Source: Magnetospirillum sulfuroxidans (GTDB taxonomy: Bacteria; Pseudomonadota; Alphaproteobacteria; Rhodospirillales; Magnetospirillaceae). From it: a stretch of 64,000 nucleotides of DNA. The position numbers and the translations under genes were made by a program. Numbering within the stretch: the stretch's first letter is position 1; each line of letters opens with the position of its first letter. Shown here one piece after another: positions 24,474 to 35,292 of this stretch. The stretch spans positions 1 to 64,000 of the forward strand of contig NZ_JAGTUF010000008.1 of the NCBI RefSeq assembly GCF_018224925.1, read 5' to 3'. The notes beneath the pieces are model-generated. The model was not told the DNA's origin and ran no database searches. It was given only the letters and a program-made list of their open reading frames with translations.

Positions 24474-24989
24474 TTAAACGATCAATTCTGGGTTTTCGGC
24501 GTCAACGGGCTTTTCCGCCACCGCCTGGGTTTGCCGCTCGCGCCATTCTTCCAGACGCGTCGCCAAGGCCGGGTCCATCAAGGCGATGATCGAGGCGGCC
24601 AGCAAACCGGCATTGGTGGCGCCGGCCTTGCCGATGGCCAGCGTCCCCACCGGCACGCCGCCGGGCATCTGGACGATGGAATGCAAGCTGTCGACGCCTT
24701 TCAACACCCGGCTTTCCACCGGCACCCCCAGCACCGGCAAGGTGGTCATGGCGGCGGCCATGCCCGGCAGGTGGGCGGCGCCGCCAGCGCCAGCGATGAT
24801 GACCTTGAGACCGCGCCCTTTGGCGCCGGTGGCATAGTCGTAAAGACGCTTGGGCGTGCGATGGGCTGAAACCACGCGGGTTTCGTACGGGACCTGTAAT
24901 TCCACCAGCACTTCAACCGTGTGCCGCATGGTTTCCCAATCGGACTGGCTGCCCATGATGATGCCGATAACCGGGGTGCTTTGGCTCAT
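24474..24989 (-). CDS. purE: N5-carboxyaminoimidazole ribonucleotide mutase
   Basis: The 171-residue class I PurE moves the carboxyl group from N5 to C4 of the imidazole made by PurK. It shows GSQSDWETM near the N-terminus, [13 protein letters not shown], and [11 protein letters not shown], which form the active-site loops of the octamer. ATG at 24989 is chosen over an upstream TTG at 25010 that would add seven residues. purE leads the purEK operon. Confidence 0.97.
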   Translation of the reverse strand: MSQSTPVIGIIMGSQSDWETMRHTVEVLVELQVPYETRVVSAHRTPKRLYDYATGAKGRGLKVIIAGAGGAAHLPGMAAAMTTLPVLGVPVESRVLKGVDSLHSIVQMPGGVPVGTLAIGKAGATNAGLLAASIIALMDPALATRLEEWRERQTQAVAEKPVDAENPELIV

Positions 24990-25107
24990 ATCCCTATTCT
25001 TTCCTGGCAAGGAAAGGGAGGGATTATAGAAATCGGCGGAACTCGTGCAAGCATTGCTTTGGGTGTGCTACACTTCAAACTTGAACCGGAAGAAGACCGG
25101 GGGCGCC

Positions 25108-25839
25108 ATGAGCGACGATTATCGCACCGAAAAGGTGTTCAGAGCCAACGTCATTCACGAATTCGGACGCGAGCCGCACGAAGGCCAGCGCCGTCATCTG
25201 CCGCCTCATGCCTATGAAAACCCCGATAAATCATCATCGCACAGCAGCGCCGACGCCGCTTCGGTGCTGGGTTTGCCGGCGGACAGGGTGACGCCCGAGG
25301 TTTTGGCGGCATTGTTGCCGCTGTTGGCTGAGTTGGAGCGGCTGCGCTGGAAAAGCGAACAGGCCGACCGGCGTCAGACCTGGCTGGAACAGCAATCCGA
25401 CCGCCATTCCGTCGTTCCCTGCCTGACGCGGCGGGCTTTCATGCGGGAAGTGGATGGTTATCTGGTCGGTGGCGGCAGTGGGGTGGTCGCCCTGATCCAA
25501 GTCGCCGGCGTCGAGGCGTTGCGGCAATTGCATGGTTTGGCCGCTGGCGAAGGGGCGTTGCGCCATATCTGCGCCACCGTCATCGGCGCCTTGCGCACCA
25601 CCGATGTGGTCGGCTGCTTGGGCGGCTCGGATTTCGCCATTTTGTTGCCGGGGGCGGATTTTGCCCAGGCCGGGATCAAGCTTGATGAAATCATCGCCCA
25701 TATGACCGACCCACCTTATATGTGGCTGGGGCAACGCATTCCCCTGCAATCGGCCTGTGGCCTACATGTGCTGACCGCGGGCGAGGGGGCGGAGCAGGCG
25801 GTGGCCGCCGCTGATCGCCATCGCCGGGGATTGGATTAA
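25108..25839 (+). CDS. Degenerate GGDEF-domain protein
   Basis: This 243-residue protein has a disordered N-terminus (1-60), a helical region (60-110) and a C-terminal GGDEF-type domain. The domain is seen in CLTRRAFMREVD, then LGGSDFAILLPGADF. The signature is GGSDF in place of GG(D/E)EF, so diguanylate cyclase activity is unlikely, and it may bind nucleotide or partner proteins instead. The ATG at 25108 is preferred over one 63 bases upstream. It is convergent with the bcr-like gene and overlaps its end by 4 bases. Confidence 0.82.
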   Translation: MSDDYRTEKVFRANVIHEFGREPHEGQRRHLPPHAYENPDKSSSHSSADAASVLGLPADRVTPEVLAALLPLLAELERLRWKSEQADRRQTWLEQQSDRHSVVPCLTRRAFMREVDGYLVGGGSGVVALIQVAGVEALRQLHGLAAGEGALRHICATVIGALRTTDVVGCLGGSDFAILLPGADFAQAGIKLDEIIAHMTDPPYMWLGQRIPLQSACGLHVLTAGEGAEQAVAAADRHRRGLD

Positions 25840-27014
25840 GTCTTTTTCAAGAGCCGCAGCGATAGCGGCCCCATCAGGGCGAAGCCCAGGATCACCGCTG
25901 CCATGGGCACGGCGGAATGGGCGTGAACCAGCCCGACCAGGGCCGAAGCACAGGCGCCGATGGCGAATTGCAGCATCCCCAACAAGGCCGAGGCGGTGCC
26001 GGCGATGGCGCCGCCGCGTGGGGCCATCACCAGGACAGCGGAATTGGGGGCGATGAAGCCGATACAGGCGATGGTGACGAACAAGCCCGCCGACAAGCCG
26101 ACGACACCGCCGAAATCGGTGGCGGCGATCAAGACAAGCCCTGTCGCCAGGACCAGTTGCACCCATTGCGCCACCGCCAGCACCTTGTGACGGTCCAGTT
26201 TGTGCAACACCCGGCCATTGATCTGACCGGCGAGGATGAAGCCAAAGGCGTTGGCGCCGAAAATCCAGCCGAAATGATCCAGCGCCACCCCGTGATATTG
26301 GATCAGGACAAAGGGTGAGCCGGAAATATAGGTGAACAGGCCAGCCATGCCGGCGCTGCCGGCCAGGGCATAGGCCATGAACGAGCGATCGGCCAGCAGG
26401 CGAGCATAGGCGCGCAAAGCGCCAAGAAAACCGGCACGGTGCCGCAGATGCGGCGGGTGGCTTTCCACCAGCCAACGATGCAGCAAGATCAGACACGCGG
26501 CCCCCAGCAAGGCCTGGGTGGCGAAGATCGAACGCCAGCCGAACTGGTTGATCAGCAAGCTGCCGGCCATGGGGGCGACGATGGGGGCGGCGCCCATGAC
26601 CAGCATCAGCGAGGCATAGACCCGTTGGGTTTCTTGCGGGGGGTAAAGGTCGCGGACCATGGCGCGGCCGATGACGCCGCCGGCACAGGCGCCGATGGCT
26701 TGAAAGAAGCGGGCGATGGTGAACCATTCCACCGTGGGGGCGAACAGGCAGGCCAGCGAGGTCAAGGTGAATAGGCCCAACCCGGCATAAAGCGGCAGCT
26801 TGCGGCCCCAGCCATCGGAAACCGGGCCATACAATGCCGGCCCCAGGGCGAATCCGGCCAGGAAAGCGGCCAGGGTAATCTGAACCTGGGCGGTGCTGGC
26901 GGCGAAATCGGTCTGCATTTGCGGCAGCGCCGGCAGATACATGTCGATGGCAAGCGGCGCCAGGGCAGTCAAGGTGCCGAGGATGAGGACGATAAAACGT
27001 GACGGCGCGGACAT
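25836..27014 (-). CDS. Bcr/CflA-family multidrug efflux MFS transporter
   Basis: The 392-residue inner-membrane protein has 12 predicted helices. The family features are LGTLTALAPLAIDMYLPALPQM in helix 1, the motif-A loop GPVSDGWGRKLPLYAG, and RFFQAIGACAGGVIGRAMVRDLY in helix 4. It should export drugs or metabolites in exchange for protons. Full length and no broken motifs. It could also export an amino acid or peptide, as some relatives do. Confidence 0.93.
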   Translation of the reverse strand: MSAPSRFIVLILGTLTALAPLAIDMYLPALPQMQTDFAASTAQVQITLAAFLAGFALGPALYGPVSDGWGRKLPLYAGLGLFTLTSLACLFAPTVEWFTIARFFQAIGACAGGVIGRAMVRDLYPPQETQRVYASLMLVMGAAPIVAPMAGSLLINQFGWRSIFATQALLGAACLILLHRWLVESHPPHLRHRAGFLGALRAYARLLADRSFMAYALAGSAGMAGLFTYISGSPFVLIQYHGVALDHFGWIFGANAFGFILAGQINGRVLHKLDRHKVLAVAQWVQLVLATGLVLIAATDFGGVVGLSAGLFVTIACIGFIAPNSAVLVMAPRGGAIAGTASALLGMLQFAIGACASALVGLVHAHSAVPMAAVILGFALMGPLSLRLLKKT

Positions 27015-27061
27015 GAATAATCCAAGACGGAGGGGGATTGGGTTCCCGCCTGCTCGCCGGT

Positions 27062-27268
27062 TCAGGCGATGATGTCGGGAATCAGCTGGTTCTCCAGCGT
27101 GCTGATCTGATCCTTCAGCGCCAGCTTACGCTTTTTCAGCCGCTGTAGTTGCAACTGGTCCTGAAGCGGATCGGCGGCGATGCGGTTGATCACATCATCC
27201 AGATCGCGATGCTCGCTCAGCAGGTCCGCCAGTTGGCGACGGATTTCTTCGATATTTTCGTCGATCAT
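27062..27268 (-). CDS. DUF465 (YdcH-like) small coiled-coil protein
   Basis: The 68-residue protein is entirely helical and charged, with the DUF465 pattern (LLSEHRDLDDVINRIA, then LQRLKKRKLALKDQISTLE). Such proteins are widespread in proteobacteria and have no firm function. A second DUF465-like gene occurs at 29247. The gene is divergent from the phosphofructokinase gene. Confidence 0.88.
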   Translation of the reverse strand: MIDENIEEIRRQLADLLSEHRDLDDVINRIAADPLQDQLQLQRLKKRKLALKDQISTLENQLIPDIIA

Positions 27269-27366
27269 TATGAATTGGCGACACTTGAAGAGTTCAGCAT
27301 GGTTGACACTAGCAGAACTCGATGTGAAACGGTATGGGTAAGGTCATGAACTTTCCGGGGGACCCC

Positions 27367-28461
27367 ATGTCCAAAACCAAGCGTATCGGCATCCTGACCA
27401 GCGGCGGTGATTGCGCCGGCCTCAACGCCGCCTTGCGCGCCGTGGTGCACCGCGCCATCCGCGGCTATGGCTGGCGGGTGTTCGGGATCCGCGACGGCAG
27501 TCTGGGGCTGATGAATCGGCCGCTGGATTATTGCGAATTCGATCTTTCGGTCGCCTCGGGCGAGATGCTGCGCATGGGCGGCACCATCTTGGGCACCATC
27601 AACAAGGGCGACCCCTTCGCCTATCCCATGCCCGACGGCACCACCAAGGATCGGTCGGATGAATTCGTCGAAGGCTATCAGGAATTGGGGCTCGACGGTC
27701 TGATCGTCATCGGCGGCGACGGCTCCATGCGCATCTTGAACAAGCTGTGCAAGCAGGGCGGCGTGCCCATGGTCGGTATCCCCAAGACCATCGACAACGA
27801 CGTCGCCCATACCGATTACGCCATCGGCTACGTCACCGCCCTGGGGGTGGCGACCGAAGCCATCGACCGCCTTGCCCCCACCGCCGCCAGCCATCATCGG
27901 GTGATGATTCTGGAACTGATGGGCCGTGACGTTGGCCATATCGCCCTGTCCTCGGGCATCGGCGGCGGGGCCGACGTCATCTTGATCCCGGAAATCCCCT
28001 ATAGCCTGGAAGGCATCGTCGCCAAGCTGCACGAGGTCAACCAGGAAGGCCGCAACCACGCGCTTGTGGTGGTGGCCGAAGGCTGCAAGACCGAGAGCGG
28101 GGTGCCGGTGACCCAGGTGCAGGCCGACGGCGAATTCCGCTATGGCGGCATCGGTCAATATTTGGCGGCCAAACTGGGCAAGATGATCGAGGCGGAAACC
28201 CGCGTCACCGTGCTGGGCCACGTCCAGCGCGGCGGCACGCCGGGCATGCGCGACCGTCTGGTCGCCTCGGCCTTTGGCGTTCACGCCGTCGATCTGATCG
28301 CCCAGGGCAAGATGGACCGCATGGTGGCGTGGCAACATGGTCAAGTGGTCGATGTGCCGCTGTCGGAAATCGCCGGCATCACCCGCGCCGTCGATCCCTT
28401 CGGCACCATCGCCCACACGGCGCGCGGCCTGGGCATCTATATCGGCGAGATGAAGGCGTAA
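27367..28461 (+). CDS. pfkA: 6-phosphofructokinase, mixed-signature type
   Basis: This 364-residue enzyme phosphorylates fructose 6-phosphate in glycolysis. The nucleotide site reads GGDGS at 116-120, with Gly where PPi enzymes have Asp, which points to ATP. The next motif reads PKTIDND at 139-145, with Lys where classical ATP enzymes have Gly. This mixed pair marks a separate subgroup, mostly ATP-dependent and not allosteric. The catalytic TIDND Asp and the MGRDVGHIA segment are present. The ATG at 27367 is chosen because GGGGGA lies before it and homologues start MSKTKRIGI-like. The donor should be tested. Confidence 0.92.
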   Translation: MSKTKRIGILTSGGDCAGLNAALRAVVHRAIRGYGWRVFGIRDGSLGLMNRPLDYCEFDLSVASGEMLRMGGTILGTINKGDPFAYPMPDGTTKDRSDEFVEGYQELGLDGLIVIGGDGSMRILNKLCKQGGVPMVGIPKTIDNDVAHTDYAIGYVTALGVATEAIDRLAPTAASHHRVMILELMGRDVGHIALSSGIGGGADVILIPEIPYSLEGIVAKLHEVNQEGRNHALVVVAEGCKTESGVPVTQVQADGEFRYGGIGQYLAAKLGKMIEAETRVTVLGHVQRGGTPGMRDRLVASAFGVHAVDLIAQGKMDRMVAWQHGQVVDVPLSEIAGITRAVDPFGTIAHTARGLGIYIGEMKA

Positions 28462-28541
28462 TTCGGGGTTTGCGGGGGCGCTTGGCGGTGCCCTCGCGCC
28501 TTGTTTAAAGAAGCAAACCCGAGGGACTTTTTCACGGACGT

Positions 28542-29108
28542 CTATTCGCCCCAGCGACTGATCCCGGCATCCAGGCCGAACAGATCCAGCGCCCGGCCGA
28601 CGCTGTGGTTGACCATGTCGTCCAGGCTTTGCGGCTTGGCGTAAAAGGCCGGCAGCGGCGGCGCGATCACCGCCCCCATCTCGGTCAGATGCAGCATGGT
28701 GCGCAGGTGGCCGGCATGTAGCGGCGATTCGCGCACCATCAGCACCAGTCGGCGGCGTTCCTTCAAGGTGACGTCGGCGGCCCGCGTCAGTAACGAAGTG
28801 GTGACGCCGCTGGCGATTTCACTCATGGAACGGATCGAGCAGGGCGCCACCAGCATGCCCAGCGTGCGAAACGAACCCGAAGCGGGGGCGGCGGCGATAT
28901 CCTCGGCCTTGTGCCAGTGATCGGCCATGGCCCGCAATTGGGCCACTTTAACCGTGGTTTCATGGGCCAAGGTGATCTCGGCCGCCTTGCTGACGACCAG
29001 ATGGGTTTCCACTCCCAACCGGCGCAGGGCGCGCAAGGCGGCGATACCGTAAACGACCCCAGAGGCGCCGCTGATGCCGACCACCAGGCGGGGCGGATGT
29101 GCCGTCAT
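28542..29108 (-). CDS. ubiX: Flavin prenyltransferase UbiX
   Basis: The 188-residue enzyme attaches dimethylallyl phosphate to FMN to make the prenylated flavin cofactor of UbiD decarboxylases, used in ubiquinone synthesis and aromatic acid breakdown. It starts VVGISGASGVVYGI, the FMN-binding loop, and has VAPCSIRSMSEIASGVTTSLLTRAADV and LKERRRLVLMVRESP, all hallmarks. AGGAG just before the ATG at 29108 sets the start, well inside a longer open frame. Confidence 0.95.
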   Translation of the reverse strand: MTAHPPRLVVGISGASGVVYGIAALRALRRLGVETHLVVSKAAEITLAHETTVKVAQLRAMADHWHKAEDIAAAPASGSFRTLGMLVAPCSIRSMSEIASGVTTSLLTRAADVTLKERRRLVLMVRESPLHAGHLRTMLHLTEMGAVIAPPLPAFYAKPQSLDDMVNHSVGRALDLFGLDAGISRWGE

Positions 29109-29246
29109 GAAACATTCTCCTGATTTTTGCCGATTGTAGATTGCTTTCGCCAAGGCGATGCGGCATAAAACGCAATTTTTTTGCTGACAGCGGATGGATC
29201 TCTGTCTTAGGCTACCCACCTTAGCCCACATACAGGGAGGATTGTA

Positions 29247-29423
29247 ATGAGCCTTCAGGACCGGATCGAGTCTTTGAGAGCCCGCCATGCCGCGCTGGAT
29301 ACCGCCATCGAAAGCGAAACGCGCCGCCCCCTTCCCGACGAAAGCCAGATCGCCGATTTGAAGCGCAAGAAATTGCGCATCAAGGACGAATTGCTGCGTT
29401 TCGGCACCGGTAACCCACACTAA
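29247..29423 (+). CDS. DUF465-like small protein (58 aa)
   Basis: The short gene encodes 58 residues beginning MSLQDRIESLRARHAALDTA, charged and helical, with IADLKRKKLRIKDELLRFG at the end. It matches the DUF465/YdcH pattern also seen at 27062-27268. GGGAGG lies 8 bases upstream of the ATG. The promoter region is the divergent gap with ubiX. Its function is unknown. Confidence 0.8.
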   Translation: MSLQDRIESLRARHAALDTAIESETRRPLPDESQIADLKRKKLRIKDELLRFGTGNPH

Positions 29424-29522
29424 GGATTTTTGTGACGCACGGTTGATCTGGGCGGGAAATGTGCCGTCCGGTTGGTCGTGAAATCATCGTAGTGTGTTGT
29501 TTGTAAGGTATTTTTGCCGTGA

Positions 29523-29565
29523 AAAGGCACCCGTCGGTCATCGCGCCGGCGGGTGCCTTTATTTG
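29523..29565 (+). terminator. Bidirectional rho-independent terminator
   Basis: AAAGGCACCCG and CGGGTGCCTTT form a strong hairpin with T-rich DNA after it. It lies 100 bases behind the small DUF465-like gene and before the PrpE leader. Confidence 0.8.
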
Positions 29566-29791
29566 GAATGATTGCACTTTCAGGTTATTTTATTTCCGCA
29601 TTCCGGTGACGAAATCTGTGGTTCCGACGATATTTTATGGCGTACTTGCCCGCATAAGATAAGTTCTGTTGCATTTCCAGTGATTGGCCCTTTGCAAAAA
29701 TTTCGCGTCTGGTGCATCTTGACCGCCTCTGAAGGGAGGGGCTGGACCCTAACCACGGGGAAAGATCGTTAAAGCAGAGGGAACGGCATCA

Positions 29792-31705
<1,914 letters not shown>

Positions 31706-31727
31706 CCCCAAGCGCCGAGACAACATC

Positions 31728-31754
31728 AGGGGAGCCGAAAGGCTCCCCTTTTTG
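31728..31754 (+). terminator. Terminator of prpE
   Basis: AGGGGAGCC, a GAAA loop and GGCTCCCCT are followed by TTTTT, 22 bases past the prpE stop. Confidence 0.9.
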
Positions 31755-31762
31755 TTGGTCGC

Positions 31763-33818
31763 CTACAACGCGCGGACGTTACCAAGGAAGGCGGTGACGG
31801 TGGCGCGCAATTCGCCGGTGCCGCGAGCCACGGTTTGCGAACTGCTGAGCACCTGTTCGGCGGCTTGGCCGGTTTCGCTGGCGGAACGGCTGACGCCGGC
31901 GATATTGGTCGAAACCTGCTGGGTGCCGTCTGCCGTTTGCTGGACGTTGCGGGCGATTTCCTGGGTCGCCGAGGATTGTTCCTCTACTGCGGCGGCGATG
32001 GCGGTGGCGATGTGGTTGATTTCCTCGATGCGTCCGACAATGCTGCGGATGGCGTTGACCGTCTCGCGCGTCGCCGCTTGGACTTCTTGAATCTGAGAAG
32101 TAATCTCGTCGGTGGCCTTGGCTGTCTGGTTGGCCAACGACTTCACTTCATTGGCGACGACGGCGAAGCCCTTGCCGGCTTCACCGGCCCGCGCCGCCTC
32201 GATGGTGGCGTTCAACGCCAGCAAGTTGGTCTGGCTGGCGATATTGTTGATCAGGCTGACCACGTCGCCGATGCGGGTCGAGGTCGAGGCGAGGCTTTGC
32301 ACCAATGTGTTGGTTTGATGCGCCTCTTCGGCGGCGGCTTGCGACGCTTGGTTGGATTGGGCCACTTGCCGAGCGATTTCGGCGATGGAGGCGGACAGTT
32401 CCTCGGCGGCCGAGGCGACCGTCTGCACACTGAGCGAAGCCTCTTGCGAGGCGGCGGCCACCGTGCCGACTTGGGTGGTGGTATGCTGGGATATATCGTT
32501 CATGGCGGCGGCGGTGTGCTCGAGTTGCCGTCAACGCCTCGGTCACGCCGTCCAGCACGCCGGAGACTTCGGTGTCGAAACCGCGCGCCATTTCTTCGAG
32601 CATCTTCGCCCGCTTCTCGCGGGTTTCGCGATCGCGCTTTTGTTCCTCGGCCAGAGTATCGGCCCGCAGCGAATTGTCGCGCAGGATTTGCATGGCCTTG
32701 GCCATCGACCCGATTTCGTCGGCGCGCTCGGCCCCTGTGATCTCCACCGCCAAGTCATGTTCGGCCAGTCGGGTCATCAGCTTGGTCAGGTCGGTCAGCG
32801 GGCGGATCACCTTGCGCGACATCACCCGCAACACCGCCCCAATCAACAGCAGAGCCGTCAGCAAGACACCGACCGAAAGGGTAAGCCGGAGCTTGGCGTC
32901 GGCGCGGGACAAGCCATTGATGTCTTGGGCGTTTTCGATGGCGGAATCGCGCAGGACAAAGACGTTGTTCAACGTCTGGGTGGTCCACGTCCCCCATTTC
33001 TCGGGCGAGGGTTGGCCGGCTCGGGCGGCTTGCAGCACGGATTGGAAGCGTTTTTCGCCTTCATCCATCAAGGTTGAGCGGACGTGCTGGATGGCTTCTT
33101 TCAGCTTCGGTGGCTCGTCCTGGCTTTTGACTTCTTGTTGCAGCATTTTCCACAACAAGGCGACTTGGCCGGTCTGTTCGGTGGCGCTGTTCAGGCGTTC
33201 GGGGGAAAATGGGGCATTGCGCGCGTAGATGCCCAAGTTGGACGAGCGCATGCCGTTGACGTTGCGCATCTCTTGCGCCAACAGGGCCAAGCCGGCGGCA
33301 CTGCTCAGGTTCGGCGCCGCCAAGCCCAAGGCGCGATAGGCTTGGTTGGTTGCTTGGTTGACTTGGTTGACCACGGTGACGAAGCTATCGACATTGGCGC
33401 TCAGGGCGTTATCCGGTCGTTCGGCTTTTGCCTTGGCAAGTGCGGTCAAGGAAGTGGCGCGCAAGCTTTTCAACGCGTTCTGCGCCGCTTCCAACGCGGT
33501 CAAGGACAGACCGGCAATGCGCGACTGTTCGATCGCGGCCTGCATGTAGCCGTCGGTCTCCGCGGTGATTTTTTGCACTTTGGCCAGATCGTCCGGGGTG
33601 GCGGCATTTTCCGCCTGCAAGGCCTGGCCCCAGGCGCCGCGCTCGGCGCCGAAATTGCCGTTGAGTTTGAGTTCCTGGTGGAAGGCGGCCAGGATGATCC
33701 CGGCTTTGTTTTGGTCAGCCAAATCCTGGGCCGATTCCCAGGCCATGACCCCGGAGACGAAGACTGCCAAGGTGCCGATCGCGACGTTGCCAATCAAAAC
33801 CCGTGCGCGCAAGTTCAT
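31763..33818 (-). pseudogene. Methyl-accepting chemotaxis receptor, split by a frameshift
   Basis: The N-terminal part (to about 32530) has a membrane helix at residues 9-27, a helical periplasmic domain, a second membrane helix near 305-325 and a HAMP domain. The C-terminal part, in another frame, has the whole signalling hairpin, with [36 protein letters not shown]. The join lies at 32515-32535. After GVTEALTA the frame changes, and the expected [12 protein letters not shown] continues one base over. Restored, this would be a normal receptor of about 685 residues. Either the gene is broken or the base is a sequencing error. Confidence 0.82.
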
Positions 33819-33986
33819 ACGGTGCCCTCCCCAGGCGAGGATGCGTCCATTCCGTTCAGCTAAACGAATAGGCTATCCATTTCGCTTGTAGTGTCTCATA
33901 GGAGAGGTGGTTCGGAGAATGGCGCAAAAGGCGCTATGCCGTGCTTATTTTGCGCGGCAGCCTCGTTCTAAGGTATGGCCTGTCGC

Positions 33987-34006
33987 GGGGGGGGGGGGGG
34001 CGGGGG
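33987..34006. repeat. Homopolymer G tract upstream of the chemotaxis receptor
   Basis: A run of 14 G is followed by one C and 5 more G. It lies in the gap before the minus-strand receptor gene and 8 bases after the stop of the NifX-like gene. Such tracts can change length by slippage, or may be a base-calling artefact. Confidence 0.85.
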
Positions 34007-34008
34007 AT

Positions 34009-34398
34009 TTATTTATGCTTGGAAAACAAGTCCAGCGTCTTGCAGATAAGGGCGCCGATGGGGTGCGGTTTGGGGTCGGACAGGGTTTGGGCCAGATAAT
34101 CATGGACCGCCTTGGCCGCGTCTTTTTCCGCCGTCAGGGCGACGATGGCGCCGCGCTTTTCCATGTGTTTGACGAAGCCATCCCCCGCCGACAAGGTGAT
34201 GACCGCATCAATGCCGTCCAACGGATGGGCGCCGCCATTTTCCTCGACGTAATGGAAAACCTGTTCTCCCGGCAATTCCAGTTGCTGCGGGGCTGAAACA
34301 GCAGAATTCTCATCGATGGTGAACACAAGCCAGCGCTTGGCGCGGCCGGCATGGCCGCTGACCGAACGGAAGTCGGAACTGGCGACGGCGATCTTCAT
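34009..34398 (-). CDS. NifX/NafY-type iron-molybdenum cofactor-binding protein
   Basis: The 129-residue protein belongs to the dinitrogenase iron-molybdenum cofactor-binding family: MKIAVASSDFRSVSGHAGRAKRWLVF, then a VFHYVEENGGAHPLDGIDAVITLSAGDGF segment, ending in a Lys-rich tail. Nitrogenase-linked members carry metal clusters to NifB/NifEN, and free-standing ones such as this may handle other iron-sulfur or metal cofactors. No other nif gene is near. GGAGTTTTTAG lies upstream of the ATG. Confidence 0.82.
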   Translation of the reverse strand: MKIAVASSDFRSVSGHAGRAKRWLVFTIDENSAVSAPQQLELPGEQVFHYVEENGGAHPLDGIDAVITLSAGDGFVKHMEKRGAIVALTAEKDAAKAVHDYLAQTLSDPKPHPIGALICKTLDLFSKHK

Positions 34399-34576
34399 TG
34401 CCTAAAAACTCCGCATATGGCATCTGCTGTATAGATTATGTGCATAAGTCCGGTGCGACAAGGGCTGTTGGCGATGTATATGGTGGGCTGTATGTCGGTT
34501 CTCGATTTCATCGCCTAAATGGTGCATCTTGTGCCCTGGCCCCCAAACAAAATGCAACCGGGTGAGGAGAACCTAA

Positions 34577-35206
34577 GTGCCCATTCGCATCCTGATCGCC
34601 GAGGATCAATTACTCGTGCGCCAGGGGTTGGCCGCCTTGTTGAAGGCCGAAGACGTGCTGATCGTCGGTGAAGCCGAAGATGGGGCCGCAGCCGTTGACA
34701 TGGCTAAAAGCTTGAAACCGGATATCGTCTTGATGGATTTATCCATGCCCGGTGTCGATGGCGTCGAGGCGACGCGGCGGCTGAAGCGGGCGGCGCCGCA
34801 GATCCGGGTCTTGATCTTGACCGTGGCCAATTGCGAGCGCCGGGTGGCCGAGGCCTTGGCGGCCGGGGCTGATGGTTATGCCTTGAAGCGCTTGGGCCAC
34901 GAGGAATTGATGACCGCCATCAATTCCGTGCGCATGGGCCGACAATATCTGGGGCCGGGTTTGGACGTCCAACAGGTGCGCGAGCATCTGGATGGCGGTG
35001 AAATGAACGTCCCGGCATTGACCGCGCGCGAACTGGAAGTTCTGCGTCTTATCGCGCAAGGGCTGAAAAATCGCGAGATCGCCGATACCTTGTCCATCGC
35101 CATCAAGACGGTGGAAACCCATCGCACCAAGATCATGCAGAAGTTGGATCTGCATAATTCGGCCGAGCTGGCGACTTATGCCATTCGGCGCGGCCTGATT
35201 GAGTAG
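34577..35206 (+). CDS. NarL/FixJ-type response regulator
   Basis: This 209-residue regulator has a receiver domain (phosphorylation site Asp54 in VLMDLSMPG) and a LuxR-type helix-turn-helix at 145-205 (LTARELEVLRLIAQGLKNREIADTLSIAIKTVETHRTKIMQKL). A GTG start follows GAGGAG. A kinase-like protein is encoded 87 bases downstream on the same strand and is the likely partner. Confidence 0.93.
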   Translation: MPIRILIAEDQLLVRQGLAALLKAEDVLIVGEAEDGAAAVDMAKSLKPDIVLMDLSMPGVDGVEATRRLKRAAPQIRVLILTVANCERRVAEALAAGADGYALKRLGHEELMTAINSVRMGRQYLGPGLDVQQVREHLDGGEMNVPALTARELEVLRLIAQGLKNREIADTLSIAIKTVETHRTKIMQKLDLHNSAELATYAIRRGLIE

Positions 35207-35292
35207 TTCGTTAGAACTAATCCATAAGGTGTTGCTTCCGCCCTTTGCCATGTTGGTTTTCCTAACCCATCGGTTTAAGCACATCCCATGCT

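Noticed and set aside
27268-28416. A 382-codon minus-strand frame across pfkA
   Set aside because: The plus strand encodes a full phosphofructokinase with all motifs; the antisense product has none.
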